Source: Paenisporosarcina cavernae
GTDB lineage: Bacteria > Bacillota > Bacilli > Bacillales_A > Planococcaceae
Direction: 5' to 3'
Assembly (NCBI RefSeq): GCF_003595195.1
Contig: NZ_CP032418.1
Span: 1,314,501 to 1,378,500, forward strand
DNA length: 64,000 nt
The notes below the pieces were generated by a model. That model saw only the letters and a list, made by a program, of their open reading frames with translations, made no database searches and was not told the origin of the DNA. Made by a program: the position numbers and the translations under genes. Within the stretch, counting starts at the first letter, position 1, and every line of letters starts with the position of its first letter. Positions 57,745-64,000 of this stretch are shown here, piece by piece.

Positions 57745-58602
57745 TTATTTAGTTTCATCAATTAAATACGTCGTCCATCCAAAAGCCTCTTCAATTTTCA
57801 TTCTCGCTTCTTCCACAGATTCTTTTGTACTGAAAGTTCCTGTGTAAATTCGATAGCTTGGATTATATTCCAACGATTCTGCAGCCTCATACAAAACCCA
57901 CCCGAATTTATCTTTTAGTTTTTCCAACGCTTCTGCAAATGACTTCGCACTTCCAAATGTTCCGGTCTTAATTCTGTAAACACCTGGAGTAACCGTTTTA
58001 GGTTTTGCTAATAGCTCAGCTATTATTCCAAGAGTAACAGGACCAGCTTTACCATCCGCAACTAGATCATGTTCCTTTTGAAATTGTTTAACTGCTGCAG
58101 ATGTATTTGAACCATTTATGCCATCCACTTCTAATGATGCTCCCAGCTTGTTCAACTTCTCTTGTAGTTCCACAACTTCTGGAATGGCCATATAGAGTTC
58201 AGGATCCACTGCATTTGGTTGTCCAGTAGCCCATTTCCCATCGTGTATTTCAAAATGAAGGTGTTGTGCAGTAGATGAACCCGTTGAACCCATGTATGCA
58301 ATGACTTCACCTTGCTTCACCTTTTGGCCCACCTTAACTTGAATAGATCCATCACGCAAATGAGCGTAATTCGTTTCAAATGTTTTGCCGTGAATGTTGT
58401 GTCGCAACAGAACTATGTTTCCGTATGTTCCGAGTGGTCCAACACGAATAACAGTTCCATCAGCTGCAGCATGAATTGGTACATTGCCCTTTTGTGCAAT
58501 ATCGACTCCTTGATGCCAAGACCTTACTTTGCGAATTGGATGATTGCGCCATCCAAATGGGGATGTAATTCTCCCCTCACATGGTTTAATGAAGTTGGCC
58601 AT
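57745..58602 (-). CDS. Phage endolysin: M23 endopeptidase, peptidoglycan-binding and SPOR-like domains
   Basis: A 285-residue lysin without signal peptide. M23 metallopeptidase at ~10-135 with zinc/catalytic residues His30, Asp34 (HQGVD), His81, His114 and His116 (HLHFE). PG_binding_1 at ~140-195 (EVDGINGSNTSAAVKQFQKEHDLVADGKAGPVT, in part). C-terminal SPOR-like repeats ~203-282 (VYRIKTGTFGSAKSFAEAL; YRIYTGTFSTKESVEEARM). It follows the holin by 1 nt; the holin would release it. Confidence 0.93.
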   Translation of the reverse strand: MANFIKPCEGRITSPFGWRNHPIRKVRSWHQGVDIAQKGNVPIHAAADGTVIRVGPLGTYGNIVLLRHNIHGKTFETNYAHLRDGSIQVKVGQKVKQGEVIAYMGSTGSSTAQHLHFEIHDGKWATGQPNAVDPELYMAIPEVVELQEKLNKLGASLEVDGINGSNTSAAVKQFQKEHDLVADGKAGPVTLGIIAELLAKPKTVTPGVYRIKTGTFGSAKSFAEALEKLKDKFGWVLYEAAESLEYNPSYRIYTGTFSTKESVEEARMKIEEAFGWTTYLIDETK

Positions 58603-58603
58603 C

Positions 58604-58858
58604 TTACTCCAACTCCTTCACTTGAGAAAGTTGTGCGGCTTTTCGTGCTTTACGTGTCACGTTGTTATTCTTCCACCATGCCCAAATTCCTGTTACTACT
58701 GTCAAAGTCGACGTTAAGGCATACTCCACTGATTCATCTTCAAAGGGTAATGGAGAGTACCCCTGGTTGACAAGTAATTGATTTAGCATAGCTACTGCAA
58801 ATAGAGTGGTGCGGATGATCATACCTTTATCGAATGGTGCACTAGTTTTTTCCGTCAT
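58604..58858 (-). CDS. Phage holin, SPP1 type
   Basis: An 84-residue holin with two membrane segments (IIRTTLFAVAMLNQLLV and ALTSTLTVVTGIWAWW) and a basic C-terminal tail (NNNVTRKARKAA). The W-A-W-W-K-N-N signature is typical of the SPP1 holin family. Located between the XhlA-like gene and the endolysin, with AGGAGG. Confidence 0.92.
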   Translation of the reverse strand: MTEKTSAPFDKGMIIRTTLFAVAMLNQLLVNQGYSPLPFEDESVEYALTSTLTVVTGIWAWWKNNNVTRKARKAAQLSQVKELE

Positions 58859-58873
58859 GTGAATGACCTCCTA

Positions 58874-59182
58874 TTAGTTAATGACTTGCGACAAAATAAA
58901 TAGCCCTAACGGTGTGATTATCGAGAAGATAATACCGATGGACCATTTCATGGATGTTTTAAATTCGTTCAGTTGTTTATCAAGATTCTCCGCACAATTG
59001 AGTGCTTTTTTGGCAATGTCGTCTGTTAGATCGATTTTCTCGCCTAGTGACCCAACGTCTTTTTTGAGCTCAAGTGCAGAATCTATCTTGCCTTCTACCC
59101 TTGCGAAATTCACATTAAGTGCGTTCACGCTCTTTGTCATTTCGTGTATGGCAGTGCTTTGTGTTGTTTCTTGAACGGTCAT
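58874..59182 (-). CDS. XhlA-like hemolysin/holin-associated protein
   Basis: A 102-residue protein: coiled-coil region (~residues 15-78) with heptads and one C-terminal membrane segment (WSIGIIFSIITPLGLFILS). This is the layout of XhlA/BhlA proteins that help holins in PBSX-type lysis modules. Position directly before the holin supports this. Confidence 0.85.
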   Translation of the reverse strand: MTVQETTQSTAIHEMTKSVNALNVNFARVEGKIDSALELKKDVGSLGEKIDLTDDIAKKALNCAENLDKQLNEFKTSMKWSIGIIFSIITPLGLFILSQVIN

Positions 59183-59237
59183 CGGATCACTTCCTCATTA
59201 GAAAAAGCACTTACTCGATGGAGTAGGTGCTTTGGAT

Positions 59238-59513
59238 TTAAAGTGTAAATAAGTAAAACATTAATACATATAAAAATATTATCCCAAAAATTGAGACAAT
59301 CGTTTCTATTCTCCTTTTACCGTCAAAAGAAAAAAGCGATTTAAACTTAAAATATGGAATAGTAATTAGGTACAGAGTGTTTCCCACTAATCCGGAAGTC
59401 TTTTTGCCAGTTCTTGTTTCAGAAAACACACTTATTGTTGCCAATAAAGTAAATCCAATTACAGATAATACAATAAAACTAAATATATCTTCTAAGAACC
59501 CCCACCCTGCCAT
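59238..59513 (-). CDS. Small phage membrane protein
   Basis: 91 residues from the ATG at 59513 (GGTGG site 7 nt before; an in-frame ATG at 59537 overlaps the end of the large upstream gene). Two clear membrane segments (FIVLSVIGFTLLATISVF and IVSIFGIIFLYVLMFYLF) with a basic loop (FDGKRRIE). Not recognised; could be an extra lysis component or superinfection factor by position. Confidence 0.65.
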   Translation of the reverse strand: MAGWGFLEDIFSFIVLSVIGFTLLATISVFSETRTGKKTSGLVGNTLYLITIPYFKFKSLFSFDGKRRIETIVSIFGIIFLYVLMFYLFTL

Positions 59514-59529
59514 TACCATACCACCTTTT

Positions 59530-62500
59530 CTATTCAATATTTAAATCTTCTAAAATTCTATCTATTCTTTTCTTACGTTCTTTATCGGTTAAAGTTTCAT
59601 CTTTCTGAATCTCAATTACCGCTTTATTAGCGTCTTTCATTTTTTTCTCTTTTGATTCCGCTTTTCGTTTAGCAAGGATATACTCGTAAAACTCTTTTGC
59701 GACATCCTTTTCTTTCGCTATTTCGAATTGTGCAGTTTGTTTACTTCCCAATGCTTTCCGTTCCCCAAAAGGTTTATCATAGTAATCTTGTGTCTCTGGT
59801 AAAGAGCTTTTTCCTAAAATGGAAGCACGGAGTGCATTCTCTGTATTCTGCTCGACTGGATATTTTAAATTACCACCTGCATTATAAACCCCTTCATCCA
59901 GCAAGGTTGTCACACCATCATATATTTTAAACCCTTGCCCACCACCGGCAGGGGCAATTAAATATTTAGCTGGTTTCATCAATTCGTTTACTACGGTTGT
60001 TTTTCCTTGAGAATAATCATCTATGTTGATACTAGGTAGTGCTGCATTGATTGGGTATCGTCCCCCGTTAGTAAATCCAGAGACGAAAGGTAATTGGTTT
60101 GCAACATCCTTAGCTGTTCTTCCAAATGCTTCCTCTGGAGACATATCCTCATTCGAATAATTCTCTGAGGCTTCCAAGTACACTCCTATTGGATCAAAAG
60201 CTGGCCGTCTTCCCAAGACTTTTTCATATACTTCATTTATTAACATACCATAAACAACGGCTTGTGCCATTTGTGACATTAATTGAGTTTTATTTTTTGC
60301 ATTCCGAGGAATATCCTTAAATAAAAATGACAGTTGATTGTTTACTTCAACTTGGAACTGCATTAAAGGTCCAAGTGTTTTAGATGCAAACATAATAGGT
60401 TGTTGTCCTTTCGAGCGATCTGTAATAACTCTTCCTGCCCATGCATCTGCCTCTTTCATTGCTTCTTCCTCAGGTAATCCTTTGTCTAATAAATCGTAAT
60501 ATTTACCGCGAACTATGGTTTGAGAAGTGAATTTATCTACCATTTCCATCATCCACATTGAATTATTCTCTACCTTATTCCATAGGTTTGATACTAGTGG
60601 TTTTGAACCCAATCTCCGAGTTAAAAATCCTGATTTCTCCGCAAAACCATCATTACGAGCAATGTTAGTAAGCGTATCGAACATTCCTTTAGTAAATGCT
60701 TTTTTAGATGTAGTTGCTGCAGCATGAGTCAAAGGAATAAATGCAGTTGTGGCAGAACCAACATTATATCCAAGCATATTCAATCCAGTACGCTGCTTTA
60801 CTGTTTCTAATAGATTGTATACCTTGCGTCCGAATCGTTCTTCTACAATTCGATCTACTGAAGCTTTTTTTCCAGCCATAAGATTTCCTTGCTCTTTGAG
60901 ATTTGAAACTAAATTCGACAGATGTGTTTCGCCTTCGTGTTTACTTCGAAGAGCACGTTCAAGTGCTCGTAGCTTTTTAATGTTTTCCGTGTGATAGATA
61001 AGCTGAGATATCCCTTCAAGGTATCTATCGAATCCTTCAACTGCACCAAAAGTTGTTTCATCAGTTTTTCTTTGCATCGCTGCAGAGAACCATTTTTTGT
61101 TTGGCTTAAAGTTTTCCGTAAGACCGTTAATATCTGTAGGCAGATTATTATTTTCAACGTCAAAACCAAACTTTTTTAACACGCTGTAGAATTCATCGAT
61201 TCCTTTGTAATGCGGAAAGTAGTCTTTTCGCATTTCGATTGGCTTTTCGCCTGCTTTAACCAGGAGTGCATTCGCTCTTCCAATTAACTCATCGTAATTT
61301 TGACGATACCAATTTGATACTTCGACAACTTTTTGCCAGTTAGGAGTTTCTTCTTTCAGTTGATCTAAACTAATTTTCTTTTCTCCGTACATTTGCACTA
61401 ATTTATCATCTTTACTTTTCGGCTTAATCCCATGCGCTCTTACTGCATCTCGTTGTGCATTCACAAATTTAATTCGTTCGGTCTCTTTCTGTCTCACTGG
61501 TTCAACATACAATGCTTTTAATTTTGCAGCATCTTCTGCGCTTGCGATATCCTCGAAGTTTCGCTCTAAAGTCTCTCTTCCATATGAAACAGCCGGCTTG
61601 TCTTTCCATAACTCAGAATTACGAACTGCATCTTCTGCAAGTTCTTTATAAAGCCCAGTATCATTTTCATACTTCTCAACCTGCGTTTCTAACTGTTCAG
61701 TAGGTTTACCCTTAGCATCTTTCTTCTTTGTCATGCTTTGTATAGGAGTTATACCTGATGTATTCTTTACGTCTTTTCCATTATACGCATCCATCAGTTC
61801 TGCATGACTTGGACGGTTAGGATTAATGGAGAAAGGAATATCTGCTTTCGGTTCGGTTTTTTTCACCGGATCCACAAATATCTTTTTAGCTGCAGGACTT
61901 AACTCAGGCTTTTTTACCTTCGATGCGAGCTTGGACAATCCTAATGTCGCGAGTGGATCTAATACGGCTCCTGCACCTGTTTCGATTCCAAACTGCGCAA
62001 GGTTCTGTTTCCAGTTCGTATCGTTGGGATTGAGTGCTTCACGCCCACCAATTTCAATGGCTGACATAATGGCACCAACTGCAGCACCTTCTTTGCTTGT
62101 TTCTTTCGCAAGTTTCTTGGCAGTTTCTTTTGTAAGTGGTTTAGATAAGATATCTTTGGCAGTATTTGCACCTAACTTCGTACCTTTAAGACCTCTTGCG
62201 ATAGCTGCACCAGGAACAAGATAACCAGTTAAATCCGCTAACATGTCCACTCCGCCACCTTCTCCAAGCTTACGCTTAGTTAGGTAGTCAGGAAGTTCCC
62301 CGTTTCGCATTCGCTTGTCCAAGTTGCCCATGATGCCCATCGATGCTGAGTTGGTAGCACGTCCTGCGAAACGATCAACCGAATCAAATTGCTTGGACTT
62401 TTCTTTATCAAACTCCATTGCGCTTTTCATCATGGCATCTCCAAATCCAACATCATCAAATGGATTGGCTGCTTTCACTGCTCGCTTACCAGCATTCACT

Positions 62501-62883
62501 AAGTCCAAAAAGAAATTACCATCATCTTTCTTCGCATGTTTATTCTTATCGACACGAAGGAACCCTAAAATACTATCTAGCTTGTCTTTATCCGGCTCGT
62601 TTGAGTTGCTCTCTTTTTTGTTCTTCACTAATTCATCGATGACAGAAGTATCTTCTTTTTTCTTTTTCGCTTCTTTTGCTGCCTTTTCACGCGCACTTTT
62701 TTGTTCCTTCATTTCTGCTTCAAATGCTCGAACTCGTTCGTTGTATGCTGCCTTTTCAAGTTCAGCACGCGCTTTCGTATAACCGATGTCTCGAGCAGTT
62801 GCTAAGCCTGAATCATAGGAACCCTTACCAAAACGCTTTTCAAACGTATCTTGGTATTTACTTCGATTAAAGTTCGTTGCCAT
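59530..62883 (-). CDS. Large (1117-residue) phage virion-like protein, possibly an internal/ejection protein
   Basis: Highly charged N-terminal coiled region (~residues 30-115) with EKAAKEAKKKKED. Glycine/alanine-rich amphipathic stretches follow (~200-330: LTGYLVPGAAIARGL, GAAVGAIMSAIEIGG, GAGAVLDPLATLGLS), then a long soluble middle. A C-terminal third (~700-930) contains MLGYNVGSATTAFIPLTHAA and ADAWAGRVITDRSKGQQPIMF. It ends in a charged helical tail. The composition and place just upstream of lysis genes suggest a tail- or capsid-internal protein of the large polyvalent type. No enzymatic motif is certain. AGGA precedes the ATG. Confidence 0.7.
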   Translation of the reverse strand: MATNFNRSKYQDTFEKRFGKGSYDSGLATARDIGYTKARAELEKAAYNERVRAFEAEMKEQKSAREKAAKEAKKKKEDTSVIDELVKNKKESNSNEPDKDKLDSILGFLRVDKNKHAKKDDGNFFLDLVNAGKRAVKAANPFDDVGFGDAMMKSAMEFDKEKSKQFDSVDRFAGRATNSASMGIMGNLDKRMRNGELPDYLTKRKLGEGGGVDMLADLTGYLVPGAAIARGLKGTKLGANTAKDILSKPLTKETAKKLAKETSKEGAAVGAIMSAIEIGGREALNPNDTNWKQNLAQFGIETGAGAVLDPLATLGLSKLASKVKKPELSPAAKKIFVDPVKKTEPKADIPFSINPNRPSHAELMDAYNGKDVKNTSGITPIQSMTKKKDAKGKPTEQLETQVEKYENDTGLYKELAEDAVRNSELWKDKPAVSYGRETLERNFEDIASAEDAAKLKALYVEPVRQKETERIKFVNAQRDAVRAHGIKPKSKDDKLVQMYGEKKISLDQLKEETPNWQKVVEVSNWYRQNYDELIGRANALLVKAGEKPIEMRKDYFPHYKGIDEFYSVLKKFGFDVENNNLPTDINGLTENFKPNKKWFSAAMQRKTDETTFGAVEGFDRYLEGISQLIYHTENIKKLRALERALRSKHEGETHLSNLVSNLKEQGNLMAGKKASVDRIVEERFGRKVYNLLETVKQRTGLNMLGYNVGSATTAFIPLTHAAATTSKKAFTKGMFDTLTNIARNDGFAEKSGFLTRRLGSKPLVSNLWNKVENNSMWMMEMVDKFTSQTIVRGKYYDLLDKGLPEEEAMKEADAWAGRVITDRSKGQQPIMFASKTLGPLMQFQVEVNNQLSFLFKDIPRNAKNKTQLMSQMAQAVVYGMLINEVYEKVLGRRPAFDPIGVYLEASENYSNEDMSPEEAFGRTAKDVANQLPFVSGFTNGGRYPINAALPSINIDDYSQGKTTVVNELMKPAKYLIAPAGGGQGFKIYDGVTTLLDEGVYNAGGNLKYPVEQNTENALRASILGKSSLPETQDYYDKPFGERKALGSKQTAQFEIAKEKDVAKEFYEYILAKRKAESKEKKMKDANKAVIEIQKDETLTDKERKKRIDRILEDLNIE

Positions 62884-62889
62884 TTCCTA

Positions 62890-64000
62890 TCATCCTCTCA
62901 ACATGCTAAGTGCATCGTTTTTCTCTCGTTGGAATCTTGCCACCACGCTTTGTCGAATATTCGCTGAGGAACTAGGGAAATATGCCAATCCATTGTTTCT
63001 TCCTCGCTCATTGTAAATAGCTTTAATCATCGCTTGTGGAGTCATACCAACTCTGGCCACTTTATTCAAGATGTTCTTCGCTCCACCAACACCATGCTGA
63101 ACTGCAGTGGACCATACTGCATCTTGAACGGCTTTCGGGTATTTCAAAATCCATGGATTAGCTTTTACCACTGGATCAAAATGAGTGGCTTTGATGTAGC
63201 TATGTTGTGCATTTGCGAACTTGCTTGGATTTCTAACTGCTTCTTGTTTCCAAGCATTATCGAATGAGCTTGTGCCTGCTTTCAATCCTTTTAGTGCGCC
63301 ACCATATTTATTCGCAAAAGCTTGTGCATTTCCTGATGCAGTTGTCAGCTGATAACTCCCGTAAGAAGCTCCACCAATATCCCCTGCATTCCGTGCAACT
63401 GTACCAGGATTACCTGAAGATTCATATTTTTGGGACAGAGCACCTAACCCTGTCCCACTAGGAAAATTTCCACCGTTCATGTAGCCCTCCATTTCTGTTT
63501 GGGCTATAGATTTATCTACTTCACCTTGGTACTCAAGTGCATACATTTTCCATGCCATTTCTTCTCCAAATTGAGAAGCATTCTGTGCCATTTGTGCCTT
63601 TTCAGATGCGGACATATTTTTGTACGTATACTCACGCCATGCTTTTTCCTGCGCATAACGTTGGTTGTCCTGCTGAAACTCTTGATTCCATCGTTTATCC
63701 CCAACAGTATCACGAGACTTCTGATAGTCCCATTGCTGTTGCCAGCGATTATCTGAGACATTGTCACGTCCAGTTTGATAATTCCACTCATTCTGTCTCC
63801 AACCATCATTCACAGAATCTCTCTCACGTTGGTAATTCATTTGGTCTTGATAACGTTGAGATTCTAACAATGCTTTTGATTTATCGGCTTCCAAGGCAGC
63901 AATTAATGATTCTACTTCACGTGGATCATTCAAGTCAGAGATACGACGATCATAATCATTTCGTTGTTGTTGTTCTTGCATGTTCAGCTGATTTAATGCC
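62890..64000 (-). CDS. Phage virion protein with C-terminal muramidase-like (VgrG3-C/GH46-like) domain, 5' end beyond window
   Basis: The frame stays open past the first ATG (63981) to the window edge, and that ATG has no ribosome site, so the N-terminus is probably missing. After a Gln-rich coiled start it holds three 18-residue repeats (~48-101). A C-terminal domain from ~180 follows with KYESSGNPGTVARNAGDIGGASYGSYQL. The E..G..T....D.GG.SYG.YQ pattern is that of peptidoglycan-cleaving domains in phage virions and T6SS VgrG3. Probable role: local wall digestion during DNA entry. Confidence 0.8.
   Translation of the reverse strand, partial: ALNQLNMQEQQQRNDYDRRISDLNDPREVESLIAALEADKSKALLESQRYQDQMNYQRERDSVNDGWRQNEWNYQTGRDNVSDNRWQQQWDYQKSRDTVGDKRWNQEFQQDNQRYAQEKAWREYTYKNMSASEKAQMAQNASQFGEEMAWKMYALEYQGEVDKSIAQTEMEGYMNGGNFPSGTGLGALSQKYESSGNPGTVARNAGDIGGASYGSYQLTTASGNAQAFANKYGGALKGLKAGTSSFDNAWKQEAVRNPSKFANAQHSYIKATHFDPVVKANPWILKYPKAVQDAVWSTAVQHGVGGAKNILNKVARVGMTPQAMIKAIYNERGRNNGLAYFPSSSANIRQSVVARFQREKNDALSMLRG
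63679..63840 (-). repeat. Three 54-bp coding repeats in the virion muramidase gene
   Basis: Each unit encodes 18 residues of the form (W/M)(N/D)YQxxRDxVxDxxWxQx at residues 48-65, 66-83 and 84-101; a fourth degenerate unit follows. The repeat keeps aromatic and Arg-Asp positions, suggesting a regular helical or fibrous stalk. Confidence 0.8.

Larger units (their letters stand above)
55259..64000 (-). mobile_element. Prophage, terminal part (late, lysis and accessory genes)
   Basis: From the lepA remnant onward all genes are phage-type and on the minus strand: virion muramidase protein, 1117-residue virion-like protein, XhlA-like protein, SPP1-type holin, M23 endolysin, an accessory cassette, WYL and YolD. 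Integrase, repressor, replication, terminase and capsid genes are not in the window, so whether the phage is complete is unknown. Confidence 0.88.

Noticed and set aside
63981-63983. ATG at 63981-63979 as true start of the virion muramidase gene
   Set aside because: No ribosome site precedes it and the frame remains open to the window edge, so the gene probably starts outside.

Overview
This is a chromosomal segment of a low-G+C, endospore-forming Firmicute (Bacillales), followed by the end of a prophage. Nearly every gene up to about 55.1 kb falls in the order known from the yqg-yqf-yqe region of Bacillus subtilis (pst, pbpA, sodA, ispG, zur/znu, nfo, ispH, sigA-dnaG, ccpN, recO, era, pgpH, phoH, yqfC/yqfD, floA, mtaB, hrcA-grpE-dnaK-dnaJ, hemW). 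Three features point away from Bacillus proper and toward Planococcaceae/Caryophanaceae-type Bacillales: a single-chain glycyl-tRNA synthetase in place of glyQS, an NfeD lacking its protease domain, and no yqeY beside rpsU. The genus is inference.

Layout. 1-4.1 kb: ltaS (5' part only), yqgQ, yqgN, rpmG and two small membrane-protein genes. 4.1-9.3 kb: the high-affinity phosphate operon pstS-C-A-B-B-phoU behind a PhoP-binding array of five hexamers. 9.3-15.1 kb: pbpA, a 21-bp tandem repeat array, sodA, a DUF456 gene and a Na/Pi cotransporter. 15.2-17.9 kb (+ strand): a DUF1189 gene, yqfZ, ispG, yqfW. 17.9-24.1 kb: zur-znuB-znuC with a Zur-like operator, yqfT, nfo, cshB, yqfQ, ispH. 24.3-33.5 kb: yqfO, trmK, cccA, an acyl-CoA dehydrogenase, sigA, dnaG, yqfL, ccpN. 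33.5-35.2 kb: a glycine T-box and glyS. 35.2-45.3 kb: recO, era, cdd, dgkA, ybeY, pgpH, phoH, yqfD, yqfC, floA, nfeD (sigma-W promoter), rpsU. 45.4-55.1 kb: deoC, mtaB, rsmE, prmA, and the CIRCE-controlled hrcA heat-shock operon, then hemW.

Where lepA should lie, only its last ~14 codons remain (55259-55306). From there to the window end is the terminal part of a prophage, all on the minus strand. In transcription order it has a virion protein with a muramidase domain, a 1117-residue virion-like protein, a small membrane protein, an XhlA-like protein, a holin and an M23 endolysin. A separate two-gene cassette follows, and then an SOS-controlled WYL/YolD pair. The simplest reading is integration into the 3' end of lepA.

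The most interesting object is the two-gene cassette at 56136-57740. It encodes a 433-residue protein that looks like a proteasome-beta/HslV-type N-terminal-threonine hydrolase with large insertions, and a translationally coupled 52-residue protein. Intrinsic terminators isolate it on both sides, which is the layout of a phage 'moron' gene. I do not recognise a described system of this kind.
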